64,000 nt of DNA from JAGLON01 sp041394985 (GCA_041394985.1 JAWLBI010000001.1:2170001-2234000), one strand, 5' to 3'; shown: positions 43,614 through 51,953, numbered from the stretch's first letter. The notes: generated by a model not told the origin, from the sequence alone. Numbers and translations are program-made.

Positions 43614-43697
43614 ATGAAGACGATTAAGGTTATCATCGGTATCTGGGTTCTGGCAGCCATCGTGGCCGGAATTTTCGGAAACGTATCGATTAGCTGA
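43614..43697 (+). CDS. Possible 27-residue membrane peptide
   Basis: The frame opens MKTIKVIIGIWVLAAIVAGI and ends FGNVSIS. Residues 5-22 are hydrophobic enough for one membrane helix, with two Lys before it. AAAGGG lies 7 nt upstream of the ATG. It sits about 20 nt after the predicted start of a sigma-54-like promoter. I know no family; conservation in relatives would decide whether it is real. Alternatively the transcript is a small RNA. Confidence 0.5.
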   Translation: MKTIKVIIGIWVLAAIVAGIFGNVSIS

Positions 43698-43758
43698 CAG
43701 GCGTGATCCGGATGTGTCCTGACGTATGAAACTCAGTCAGGCAAAAGATTTTGGAAAA

Positions 43759-43768
43759 ACAATATTGT
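43759..43768. repeat. ACAATATTGT palindrome, copy 2
   Basis: Identical to the palindrome at 43587-43596, inside the predicted transcript from the sigma-54-like promoter. Confidence 0.45.
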
Positions 43769-43947
43769 GCACGCAAACGTTGTTACGAAATTCATCGTGC
43801 CTGCTAATGTCGGCCTCGGGTCGGTTAGTGGGACGGGTGGTGCATGACCCACTTGAGATGAGCGGTACCGAATCGTTTGCAATTATTCTCCACTCGCGGT
43901 TGAGATAACCCACTGTCACCGTTGAGTTGAACACTTTCTCTGCCTGC

Positions 43948-43983
43948 AAGCCGCCGGTTCTTCGGAGCCGGCGGTTTCTTTTT
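43948..43983 (+). terminator. Intrinsic terminator with UUCG tetraloop
   Basis: CCGCCGGTTC (43951-43960) pairs with GAGCCGGCGG (43965-43974) around TTCG, making the canonical C(UUCG)G tetraloop. AAG/TTT extends the stem, and a T-rich tail follows. It would end a transcript of about 390 nt from the promoter at 43568. Confidence 0.85.
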
Positions 43984-44037
43984 ACCTGCAAGACAGTGCA
44001 ACAAAGAAATGGCCGGGGTTGCATAGAATTGCAGGTA
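43983..44037. other. Nested long hairpin
   Basis: TACCTGCAA (43983-43991) pairs with TTGCAGGTA (44029-44037). Inside it TGCAAC (43997-44002) pairs with GTTGCA (44018-44023). The two perfect stems are separated by a symmetric 5x5 internal loop and capped by a 15-nt loop. It begins at the U-run of the terminator. Confidence 0.55.
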
Positions 44038-44104
44038 ATATGACCAGGCATTCATGAGAAAAGCGGCAGCGTTATTGGCTGAAAAACCTCGCGCGAAATT
44101 ATAG

Positions 44105-44127
44105 TTCTAATCAATCCATAATTAGAA
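44105..44127. promoter_or_regulatory. Inverted repeat, candidate activator site
   Basis: TTCTAAT (44105-44111) and ATTAGAA (44121-44127) form a perfect 7-bp dyad with a 9-bp spacer. Its centre lies 100 bp upstream of the -24 GG at 44216, the usual distance for a sigma-54 activator site. Binding by the PrsR-like protein is inference. Confidence 0.5.
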
Positions 44128-44213
44128 TAGTAAGGCATTGTTATGCAAAATCTTATGCTATGCATATTTTATTAGTACCGAACACATGGATGGAAATACA
44201 ATTCTTAAACCAC

Positions 44214-44230
44214 TTGGCAGTCTATTTGCT
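44214..44230 (+). promoter_or_regulatory. Sigma-54-type (-24/-12) promoter of the sugar transferase
   Basis: TTGGCAG at 44214-44220 and TTTGCT at 44225-44230 have GG (44216-44217) and GC (44228-44229) in exact N10 spacing. The match to TTGGCAC-N5-TTGCT is nearly complete. Initiation near 44241 leaves a leader of about 62 nt. Confidence 0.7.
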
Positions 44231-44302
44231 CAATACTCCTTCGATGTTTGGATATATTTACATACTCGACTTTTCCGTTAGATCTCTTATGGGGGACTGG
44301 AA

Positions 44303-45208
44303 ATGATTTCCAATTCGTTAAGTGCGCGAACTGTGAAAGTGGCAATTAACGGCACGAACATTCGGCAGCAGTATCAGGCAAAGACTTCTCATCAACATAC
44401 CGCGGCGACGCGGCGTTTTGCGATGCCGAGTCCGGGTTATATCTTTGGCGAGTATATCTGGGGTACGATGGTCCTCGTCCTCAGCGTCGTCAGCCGTATG
44501 GCCAACTCGATTAACGTGTCAATGCCGCTTAAGGGAATCGACAACAGCTTCGTCAAACGGTGTATTGATATTTTCGGTGCTCTGGTCGGTTTGACGCTGA
44601 CAGCGCCGTTATTTTTGATTCTGCCGATTCTGATTAAGCTCGATTCACCCGGCCCGGTTTTCTACAAACAGCTGCGTACCGGACACAATCGCCGTCGTGG
44701 TCAGCGCCGTGTTTCCGGTGTCTCCGACCTCGGCCGCTGCAACCGTGATCGCCGTCGCCAGAATCTGCACGGCCGCCCGTTCGAAGTCATTAAATTCCGA
44801 ACGATGGTTGCCGACGCCGAGAAGAAATGCGGAGCCGTCTGGGCCACCAAGAATGACCCGCGAATCACGACGCTGGGACATATCATGCGCAAGACTCGCA
44901 TGGATGAAATCCCGCAGTTCTTAAACATTCTTATCGGCGATATGTCGCTGGTAGGTCCTCGCCCGGAACGTCCGGTGTTTGTCGAAGAACTGTCCGAGAA
45001 GGTAGAAAACTACAAGAAACGCCTCGATGTCAAGCCGGGCCTCACCGGTCTTGCACAGGTCGAAAACGGCTATGACTCCTCGATCGCCTCGGTCGTCAAG
45101 AAGGTCCAGTATGACCTGCAGTACATCCGGAACTGGAGCGTTTGGCAGGATGTGAAAATCATGCTCAAAACGGTTGTGGTCGTCGTCACGGGTAAGGGTG
45201 CCTTCTAA
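44303..45208 (+). CDS. Bacterial sugar transferase (phosphoglycosyl transferase)
   Basis: This enzyme would move a sugar phosphate from a UDP-sugar to undecaprenyl phosphate, starting an exopolysaccharide or O-antigen unit. It has 301 residues. The PF02397-type catalytic domain (about 89-301) opens KRCIDIFGALVGL and has KFRTMVADAE, DEIPQFLNILIGDMSLVGPRPE and GLTGLAQV. The N terminus lacks the multi-helix membrane domain of the large EpsB type. An Arg-rich insert of about 25 residues (residues about 132-156) sits between RTGHN and GRPFEVIKF. It starts after GGGGGACTGG. Confidence 0.9.
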   Translation: MISNSLSARTVKVAINGTNIRQQYQAKTSHQHTAATRRFAMPSPGYIFGEYIWGTMVLVLSVVSRMANSINVSMPLKGIDNSFVKRCIDIFGALVGLTLTAPLFLILPILIKLDSPGPVFYKQLRTGHNRRRGQRRVSGVSDLGRCNRDRRRQNLHGRPFEVIKFRTMVADAEKKCGAVWATKNDPRITTLGHIMRKTRMDEIPQFLNILIGDMSLVGPRPERPVFVEELSEKVENYKKRLDVKPGLTGLAQVENGYDSSIASVVKKVQYDLQYIRNWSVWQDVKIMLKTVVVVVTGKGAF

Positions 45209-45236
45209 GCCGCCTTGAGCTGGACAAAGACTTATA

Positions 45237-45265
45237 AAACCGCACTTTACGGGTGCGGTTTTTTT
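45237..45265 (+). terminator. Intrinsic terminator after the sugar transferase
   Basis: AAACCGCAC (45237-45245) pairs with GTGCGGTTT (45253-45261), followed by more Ts. The genes downstream therefore need their own promoter or read-through. Confidence 0.85.
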
Positions 45266-45347
45266 ATTGGCGAGGCCTTGTTTTTATTGCCCTGTCTCTA
45301 AGTAAAATTTATATTTACCCGAAATTAAGCAAAAAGGATATTTGCAC

Positions 45348-46079
45348 ATGAAAGTGGCCTTCAAATGGATTCTGGCTCTGGTTGCTTTTTGCCTGCTCTG
45401 GCAGACTCCGGCAGCTATGGCTCAATCTAACGGAAACGTTGTCATCAACTCCACCCCTCAGGGCGCCCTGGTTACGATTATCGGCGAATTTCAACTGTCA
45501 GGCGTAACCCCGGTGAAGTTTGATGTTCCGTTATCGGGGAAATACGATATTATCGTGACCCGCGAGGGGTATGAAACCTATAGGTCGACCTCGTATTTTT
45601 CGGAAACGCAGAATGCGCAGCTCGATATTACCCTGAAGAAAAAGACGCGGACGAAAGCCTTTTTCCGTTCGGCCATTATCCCCGGGTGGGGACAGCGCTA
45701 TTACGGCAGTTCCAAAAAGTCGACTCTTATTACTATGGGCGCCATCGGCGCCGTAGCCGGGTATTTAATCGTCAAAGATGATTATGACAACAAGGTCGAC
45801 GAATACAACACTGCCCGGCGGGCCTATGCCGATGCGACACAATGGGAGGATCTCGTCCGCCTGGAGGCGGATGTCCGATACACGCAGGGGAGGGCCAATG
45901 ATGCCGAGGACAAGGTCAATATCATGATCGCGGCCGCGGCAGGCATTTATATCTTTAACCTGCTCGATACGATACTCTTTTTCCCGGAACACAGTTCGTA
46001 TACCGAATATAAAGCGATAACCGCCGCGCCGTCTGTGCAAGGCGACCGGGTGGGCTTAACTCTTTCGGTGAGGTTTTAA
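45348..46079 (+). CDS. PEGA-domain protein with DUF5683-like C terminus
   Basis: It has 243 residues from ATG 45348 (AAGGA 10 nt upstream). A signal peptide ends near AMAQS. A PEGA domain (about 30-95) has VVINSTPQGALVTIIGE, SGVTPVKFDVPLSGKYDI and REGYETYRS. The C-terminal part with KAFFRSAIIPGWGQRYYG and membrane stretches resembles DUF5683. The last residue is Phe. PEGA domains are common on envelope proteins; function is unknown. Confidence 0.85.
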   Translation: MKVAFKWILALVAFCLLWQTPAAMAQSNGNVVINSTPQGALVTIIGEFQLSGVTPVKFDVPLSGKYDIIVTREGYETYRSTSYFSETQNAQLDITLKKKTRTKAFFRSAIIPGWGQRYYGSSKKSTLITMGAIGAVAGYLIVKDDYDNKVDEYNTARRAYADATQWEDLVRLEADVRYTQGRANDAEDKVNIMIAAAAGIYIFNLLDTILFFPEHSSYTEYKAITAAPSVQGDRVGLTLSVRF

Positions 46080-46081
46080 TC

Positions 46082-47605
46082 ATGGGTACGGCAGTGAAAT
46101 TTCTAACAGGCATAGTGCTCGGCGCATTTCTTATATTGGCCGGGTGCAGTACCGAGATTGATCCTCCCAACAGCGTTTCCAGTTTGCCGGATCAGCCGGA
46201 GACCCCGCGCGGATTGACCGCAGCCATCGGCGACGGCACGATTGCCTTGAGCTGGACAGTCAGTACGCCGTCGGCTATCAGCCGTTACAAAATTTATTAC
46301 ACTGATGTGGAAGATGACGAGCCGATGCTGCTCGATTCATCCACGACAACGACTTATACCGCCGCCGGATTGACCAATGGCCGCGCCTACTATTTCAGCG
46401 TCGCCGCCGTGACGACCGGACATATTGAAGGAGTCAAATCGTCGGCTCTCCAGGCCACGCCGGGGATATTCTCCATCAATATCAATCAAGGAAACGAGTT
46501 CACGAACAGCCGATCGGTGTCGGTCGGGTTGACGGCTCCGTCAGGTGTGTCGCTGGTGCAATTATCCGAAAGCAATACCTTTGTCGGCGCGCACTGGGAA
46601 AATTACGCGGCGACAAAGTCATTCCAGCTGTCCGATGGTGACGGCGTCAAGCATGTTTATGCGCAATTCCAGATCAACGGCGGTGGGCTGTCTACCGGAT
46701 CGATAACCGATGATATTATACTCGATCGCGTTGCTGCCATTGATTCCGTAACGGAAAACACCGGCGGTACCGTGTTGGGCCCCGGGGATGAAGTGATCTT
46801 TACGGTATATACCAAAGAAACCGGAGGAGAGGCCTCAGCCACGATCGAAGGTATCGGAACACTTGAACTGCAGGAATCTACGGCGGGTGTTTATTCTTAT
46901 ACTTACATCGTTCCGATCGCAACGGAATTGACGGATGCCGAAATCACCGGTCACTTCACCGATGCCGCGGGAAACGATGCTCCGGATGTCAAGGCGACGA
47001 CGCTGTTAAACGCGACGTATCCGCCGGAAGCGGTGACGGCGAGTGGATTTGCCGAATCGTCTCTCGAAATATTACTCGAGTGGACGAAATCGAATGCGGT
47101 AGATTTCTCAAGTTATCGGATTTTCAGGAGTATGTCTGCCGGAGTGACCGAACACTCGACGCTGGTAACCACGATAACGAATCAATCATCGCTGACGTAT
47201 CGCGATACGGCGCTGGCCGACACGACCGAATATTTCTATCGCGTCTATGTGTATGATGCAAATGGCAATTTTACGCCGTCAAATGAACTGTCGCTGACGA
47301 CGATGCAGAATCAGCCGCCGCGGGCGGTATCAATTGCGGTGACGCTGAACAGTGAAGCCTTATCGTCGACAGTGAGCTGGGAGCGTTCGAACGAAACCGA
47401 TTTTCAGGCGTATCATGTCATTCGGAGTGAGAATGTCATCACCGGCTATAACAGCGATGATGTTATCAGTATCGTCAATGAACAGGGAACGACATCGATT
47501 ACGGATTATGTGCCTTCGGCGAGTAATTACTATTATCAGGTGTATGTCGTCGATAAGCAGGGACTCATGACCGGTTCGAATGTGATTTCTATAGTGATTC
47601 AATAA
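46082..47605 (+). CDS. Fibronectin type III lipoprotein
   Basis: It has 507 residues. The lipobox LILAGC puts the lipid Cys near residue 22. Three FN3 modules are visible (about 40-125, 315-410, 412-505), with repeated strands such as ISRYKIYYTDVEDDEP, FSSYRIFRSMS and FQAYHVIRSE. A separate strand region lies in between (about 130-310). The start is 2 nt after the previous stop, so the two are one unit. A surface adhesion or polymer-binding role is inference. Confidence 0.85.
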   Translation: MGTAVKFLTGIVLGAFLILAGCSTEIDPPNSVSSLPDQPETPRGLTAAIGDGTIALSWTVSTPSAISRYKIYYTDVEDDEPMLLDSSTTTTYTAAGLTNGRAYYFSVAAVTTGHIEGVKSSALQATPGIFSININQGNEFTNSRSVSVGLTAPSGVSLVQLSESNTFVGAHWENYAATKSFQLSDGDGVKHVYAQFQINGGGLSTGSITDDIILDRVAAIDSVTENTGGTVLGPGDEVIFTVYTKETGGEASATIEGIGTLELQESTAGVYSYTYIVPIATELTDAEITGHFTDAAGNDAPDVKATTLLNATYPPEAVTASGFAESSLEILLEWTKSNAVDFSSYRIFRSMSAGVTEHSTLVTTITNQSSLTYRDTALADTTEYFYRVYVYDANGNFTPSNELSLTTMQNQPPRAVSIAVTLNSEALSSTVSWERSNETDFQAYHVIRSENVITGYNSDDVISIVNEQGTTSITDYVPSASNYYYQVYVVDKQGLMTGSNVISIVIQ

Positions 47606-47629
47606 TCCGACTTTTCAGGATGTGAAGAT

Positions 47630-48487
47630 ATGTCGCAAGCCGTCCGATTCGGTGAATTCTCTTTTCTCTATCGTCAGGTATTGCGGCAGATGTTGCGCAT
47701 TGCGCTCTGGCTGCCGCTTCTGCTGCAAGGGCTGTTGACCATCGGTCTGGCCTTCGCCCATGAGAATATGTTTTCCACCGTTTTCGGACCGATTCTCGAA
47801 GGTTGGGTGAAGTTCTTGTATACGCCCGAGGCGGCTCGGGCCTTTTTCTTTTATCCCGATCATTACCTGATTCTCCCGGCGATTTTCAGCGCCTCGACGC
47901 GCGTATTCAGTTTTATCTGTGAAGCATTTTTCTTTGCCGTCTTCAGCGATCTTCTGATTGCGCTGTATCGCGGCGAAAAGCCGATTATCGGGCAGGCGTT
48001 CAGCCATGCCTTTAAAAGCTATATCAAGCTGACGGTATCATGGGCGGTGCTGCTCCTGGTTCTCTATTTCGTCTCGACTTATTTTTATTCGTTTCTGGAG
48101 AACGTCCTCGGATTTTCACTGCATACTGCTCCGAGGCGGCAGTTTCTTGCCCTCATAATGCTGCACGGTGTGAATGTCCTGATATATATGCCGTTTATAT
48201 ATGTCATTCCCAGTATCATGGCCGGGGGGGCCGCATGGTGGCCGGCGATAACACGAGCCGTCCGACTGACTATCAAGCATCCGTTCATAACGTTGGCCAT
48301 CGTCGCCATTCCCTACACGATTGCCGCAGTTCCCTCGTTGCCGCTTTCCTATACGCGAAAAATTATTTCAATTTTCAATCCGGAGTTGGTATTCCAGTTG
48401 ATGCTGGTGGTAATCGTCATCAATATCCTGGCCAACTTCGTTCTGCTGGGAGCGGCCGTGAAATTCTTTATGGATAAAAACGAATAG
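47630..48487 (+). CDS. Six-helix membrane protein of unknown function
   Basis: It has 285 residues with about six hydrophobic segments (near 20-45, 85-112, 128-155, 170-200, 218-240, 252-278). Between helices it has a conserved-looking GEKPIIGQAFSHAFKSYIKL block and RAVRLTIKHPFITLA. I know no family; the pattern is like DUF975/DUF4013-type membrane proteins. It starts 24 nt after the lipoprotein and ends 3 nt before the kinase gene, so it probably works with them. Confidence 0.78.
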   Translation: MSQAVRFGEFSFLYRQVLRQMLRIALWLPLLLQGLLTIGLAFAHENMFSTVFGPILEGWVKFLYTPEAARAFFFYPDHYLILPAIFSASTRVFSFICEAFFFAVFSDLLIALYRGEKPIIGQAFSHAFKSYIKLTVSWAVLLLVLYFVSTYFYSFLENVLGFSLHTAPRRQFLALIMLHGVNVLIYMPFIYVIPSIMAGGAAWWPAITRAVRLTIKHPFITLAIVAIPYTIAAVPSLPLSYTRKIISIFNPELVFQLMLVVIVINILANFVLLGAAVKFFMDKNE

Positions 48488-48490
48488 GAC

Positions 48491-50593
48491 ATGGATACCT
48501 CACTCCAGTCAGCGTTGTCGCTTTCCAGTATACTCCAAATCATTATAATTGCATTTACTGCCGTGCGCAGCCGCTTGAAGCGCTATGCGCTGCCGCTTAT
48601 GGCCTTCGCCATCGTCAACCTCATCGGCATTGCTTCGATGTATTTCGAAACCGGCGATTCGATCTCGCTGTGGGCGATAGGATATTACCTGCTGTTTATT
48701 TACCTCGCCTGGATGCCCGGCGTGTGGCTCTGGTTATGCGCGAGGTGGGCCATAGATGCCAAATCGTATCCGAAGCATCGCAAGATTGCCGTCTGGATCG
48801 GGTTTGTTGCCTCCTGTCTTTTCACGATAGGATTCATTTATATTCGCGAAATCGACGTGTCGATGATTAATAATCGCTGGTTTATTACGCTCGGCGGCTG
48901 GCGATACTGGTACGGCGCGTACTTCGTGCTGGCCTTAACGACCGGTATTTATTTTATCGAAACCTGTTACCGGTCGGCATTGGGGCTGTCTCGGGAAAAA
49001 ATTAAAAAATCATTCTTCCTCCTGATTTCGGCCGGTGTTTGCTATTTATCCGTCATAACCGTCGGCTTCCTGTACGGGCAAATCAGCGACTGGATTTTCG
49101 TCTTTGTCACGATCATGATAATGGTTGATTCGGTGCTTCTTACGCGGCACTTCCTGCGTTTTAATTTCAATGCAAACAGCGTCATTCTGACGAAAAAAGG
49201 CGTGTATTCTTCGCTGACTATTGTTTTACTGGGGATCTATTTTCTTATAATCGGATCCGTGGGCGAATTTTTGGTGTCGTTTGACCTCGATGAGGGGTTG
49301 TTTTTTACACTTGTCGTGTTGTCCCTCATTGTCGTAACGTTGGCGATTTTGCTGTTTTCGCAAGTGTATCGGGCGCGCACGGAATCCATCACCGAGGATT
49401 CATCTCCATACAAATCGGAATCTGTGTACGGCGTCGAATGGAAGGAGTTCGCTGAAGAGATTTCCGTTCTCCTCAGCATCGACAAGATATTCGATCGCAG
49501 CAGTCATTTGCTGTACCGGTTGTTGAAAATTGAGGACTGCTTCTTTGTCATTAAAGAACCGCTGCCGTCGCCGAATTACACGCTGTATGTCAAGGGCGAA
49601 GCGAGCCGCGGCATTTCCGGGCAGCATATCGAAAATCTCGGCGAATGGCTGTATCGATATGCCCGGCCGATAGAACTGGGAACGCTCAAGGAACAGGCGC
49701 CGAGTGAATTCGAGCAGATCGAACACATCACCGGGCAGTTGTCATTCGAGCCGTTTATTCTTGTTCCGCTGGCGGCCCGCCAGCAATTGTTAGGATTTTG
49801 GGGCGTGGGGACGCATGCATCGGGACGCGATTTGGCATCCGAGGAGATCGCGTTTATCGAGGCCGCGGCCAGCCCGCTCGCACTGACGATCCTGACTGCG
49901 CGCATTACCGATGAACTCATCGTCTCGCAGGAGATCGAATCCTATCATCGCTTCTCGTCGTTCGTTTTGCATGATTTGAAAAACTCCGTCGGTATGCTCT
50001 CGATGCTGTTGCAGAACGCCGAGAACAACATGGATGATCCCGAATTCCAGCGCGAGGCGCTCATTACCATAAAACGGGCGGTCGAAAGGCAGCAGAAAAT
50101 TATATCGCGTCTGACCGAGCAAAAGACCGACGAGCGGTTGGCGCTCGAATCGGTCGAATTGAAAGCGCTTATTGACGATGCTCTTAATCGAATCAGGTTC
50201 GAGACAATATCGAAAATCGAATTGTCCAGTGATGTGCCGGCCGGATGCCCTGTCAAGGTCGACCGAGAAAAGGTTGGCTCCGTCTTCGATAATTTGCTGA
50301 TGAATGCAGTCGAGGCCATGCCGAACGGCGGCTCGTTGAAAATTCGGCTCTCTGTTGAATCGGCCGAGAATTCACTTCGTGGCGTCTCATTTACTGATAC
50401 GGGAGGCGGCATGGACGAGGAGTTTATCGCGACTCGTTTGTTCAAGCCGTTCAGCTCAACGAAAAAGCATGGACTGGGAATCGGCATGTACCAGTCGCGA
50501 GAAATCATAAAGCAACACGGCGGCCGACTGGATGTTGCCAGTCAGCCGGGACAAGGAACGACATTCACGGTATATTTGCCTGCGGTGGAGTAA
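48491..50593 (+). CDS. prsK: PrsK-like PEP-CTERM-system histidine kinase
   Basis: It has 700 residues: about eight N-terminal transmembrane segments (to about 310), a GAF domain (about 325-470), and a kinase core. The H box is FVLHDLKNSVGMLSMLL (His near 494). The ATPase boxes NLLMNAVEAMPNGG and DTGGGMDEEF, plus KHGLGIGMYQSREII, are intact. This layout and the HDLKN phrase match the PrsK family, which partners PrsR in exosortase/exopolysaccharide systems. It is cotranscribed with the next gene. Confidence 0.88.
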   Translation: MDTSLQSALSLSSILQIIIIAFTAVRSRLKRYALPLMAFAIVNLIGIASMYFETGDSISLWAIGYYLLFIYLAWMPGVWLWLCARWAIDAKSYPKHRKIAVWIGFVASCLFTIGFIYIREIDVSMINNRWFITLGGWRYWYGAYFVLALTTGIYFIETCYRSALGLSREKIKKSFFLLISAGVCYLSVITVGFLYGQISDWIFVFVTIMIMVDSVLLTRHFLRFNFNANSVILTKKGVYSSLTIVLLGIYFLIIGSVGEFLVSFDLDEGLFFTLVVLSLIVVTLAILLFSQVYRARTESITEDSSPYKSESVYGVEWKEFAEEISVLLSIDKIFDRSSHLLYRLLKIEDCFFVIKEPLPSPNYTLYVKGEASRGISGQHIENLGEWLYRYARPIELGTLKEQAPSEFEQIEHITGQLSFEPFILVPLAARQQLLGFWGVGTHASGRDLASEEIAFIEAAASPLALTILTARITDELIVSQEIESYHRFSSFVLHDLKNSVGMLSMLLQNAENNMDDPEFQREALITIKRAVERQQKIISRLTEQKTDERLALESVELKALIDDALNRIRFETISKIELSSDVPAGCPVKVDREKVGSVFDNLLMNAVEAMPNGGSLKIRLSVESAENSLRGVSFTDTGGGMDEEFIATRLFKPFSSTKKHGLGIGMYQSREIIKQHGGRLDVASQPGQGTTFTVYLPAVE

Positions 50594-50594
50594 T

Positions 50595-51953
50595 ATGGGT
50601 ACGGATAAATTCACGATATTGATAGTCGACGATGACGAAGGATTCCGCTCGCAATTGAGGTGGGCGCTCAAGGGCGAATATGATGTCGTCGAGGCGGAAA
50701 ACGTCGAAGACGCCATTGCTGCCGCCAATGAACATCGCCCGTATGTCGTTCTTCAGGATATCGCATTGAGCAGCAGGGAAGATGCCGCCGAGGGGCTCGA
50801 ACTGATCGGCAAGTACCTGAAAATCCAGCCATACTGTAAAGTCATGATGGTCACCGGTCACGGGCACAATGAAAACGCCATCGCCGCCATTGGTTTGGGA
50901 GCATATGATTTTTTCAGCAAGCCGGTCGATATCGATCAGTTGAAAATTATGATAAGGCGCGGGACGCGCGTCGCCAAACTGGAGCAGGAAAACAACGAAT
51001 TATCGGCGCGACTGGCCCAAGTAAAAAGCTATGAGAGTCTCATCGGGGATTCTCAGGCGATGCTCGAAATTTATAGGATTATCGACACCGTTTCGACGAC
51101 CGATTATACCGTATTAATAACCGGTGAATCAGGTACCGGTAAAGAACTTGTGTCTAAGGCCATCCATTCCGCCAGCCCGCGAGCCAAGCATCCATTCATC
51201 ACTATTAATTGCGGAGCCATTCCGGAAAACCTGCTGGAGTCCGAATTGTTCGGGCATGAAAAAGGCGCCTTCACCGATGCCCATGCCCAGAAAATCGGGA
51301 AATTCGAACTGGCTGACAAAGGAACGATTTTCCTCGATGAAATCGGCGAGTTGTCTCTCAGTTTACAGGTTAAACTCCTGCGCGTTCTGGAAGACCATAA
51401 GATCGAGCGAATCGGCGGGCGAGAGATGATTTCATTGGATGTCCGCGTCCTTGCCGCTACGAACCGCAATCTTCTCACTGAGGTATCCAACGGCAGATTC
51501 CGGGAAGACCTCTATTATCGCCTCTCCGTTATCGCCATCGACATGCCGCCCCTGAGGGACCGCGGTGACGATATCCTGCTTCTGGCGAATACGTTCCTGA
51601 AGCGGTACGGCGCCGAGAACGGCCGCCCGAATTTGTCCTATACCGAGGCGGCGGCGCGGTCGATTGCATCATATAATTGGCCGGGAAATGTCCGCGAGCT
51701 CGAGAATAAAATCAAGCGGGCCGTTATTATGGCTCAGGATAAGAAAATCAAGCCGAAAGATCTCAATCTGCCGACCGTCTCCGGCGGCGGCGAGCGCCCG
51801 ACGCTGCAATCGGTCAGGGAAGATGCCGAGCGGGAATATCTGGTCGAATCATTGGTTCGAAATAACTGGAATATCTCGCGGGTCAGCCGGGAGATAGGGA
51901 CATCCAGGACGACTCTGTATGATCTTATTGAGAAGTATAATTTGAAAAAATAA
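50595..51953 (+). CDS. prsR: PrsR-like sigma-54 response regulator
   Basis: It has 452 residues from ATG 50595 (one base after the kinase stop, GGAG upstream). The receiver (1-120) has phospho-acceptor Asp55, and KAIGLGAYDFFSKP-like sequence (AAIGLGAYDFFSKP). The AAA+ domain has GESGTGKE, and its sigma-54 contact loop reads GAFTDA instead of GAFTGA. GTIFLDEIGEL is Walker B. A Fis-type HTH (VSREIGTSRTTLYDLIEK) ends it. It is expected to drive sigma-54 promoters such as those at 43.6 and 44.2 kb. Confidence 0.9.
   Translation: MGTDKFTILIVDDDEGFRSQLRWALKGEYDVVEAENVEDAIAAANEHRPYVVLQDIALSSREDAAEGLELIGKYLKIQPYCKVMMVTGHGHNENAIAAIGLGAYDFFSKPVDIDQLKIMIRRGTRVAKLEQENNELSARLAQVKSYESLIGDSQAMLEIYRIIDTVSTTDYTVLITGESGTGKELVSKAIHSASPRAKHPFITINCGAIPENLLESELFGHEKGAFTDAHAQKIGKFELADKGTIFLDEIGELSLSLQVKLLRVLEDHKIERIGGREMISLDVRVLAATNRNLLTEVSNGRFREDLYYRLSVIAIDMPPLRDRGDDILLLANTFLKRYGAENGRPNLSYTEAAARSIASYNWPGNVRELENKIKRAVIMAQDKKIKPKDLNLPTVSGGGERPTLQSVREDAEREYLVESLVRNNWNISRVSREIGTSRTTLYDLIEKYNLKK

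Larger units (their letters stand above)
43234..44302. other. 1.07-kb intergenic region with two sigma-54-like promoters
   Basis: No ordinary gene fits here. It contains a small CTCACC/GGTGAG hairpin (about 43247-43264), a sigma-54-like promoter (43568-43583), a 27-codon frame, a terminator (43948-43983), a nested hairpin (43983-44037), an inverted repeat (44105-44127) and a second sigma-54-like promoter (44214-44230). Each is described separately. Confidence 0.7.

Noticed and set aside
43726..43908. Sixty-codon plus-strand frame inside the intergenic region
   Set aside because: Composition is random-looking, there is no Shine-Dalgarno, and it overlaps RNA stems of the predicted transcript.
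43737..44051. 104-codon minus-strand frame across the terminator
   Set aside because: It runs through the UUCG terminator and nested hairpin and has no domain; probably a chance opening.
43234..44302. Cyclic-di-GMP or other known riboswitch in the gap
   Set aside because: The hallmark GEMM-I sequence blocks were looked for and not found.
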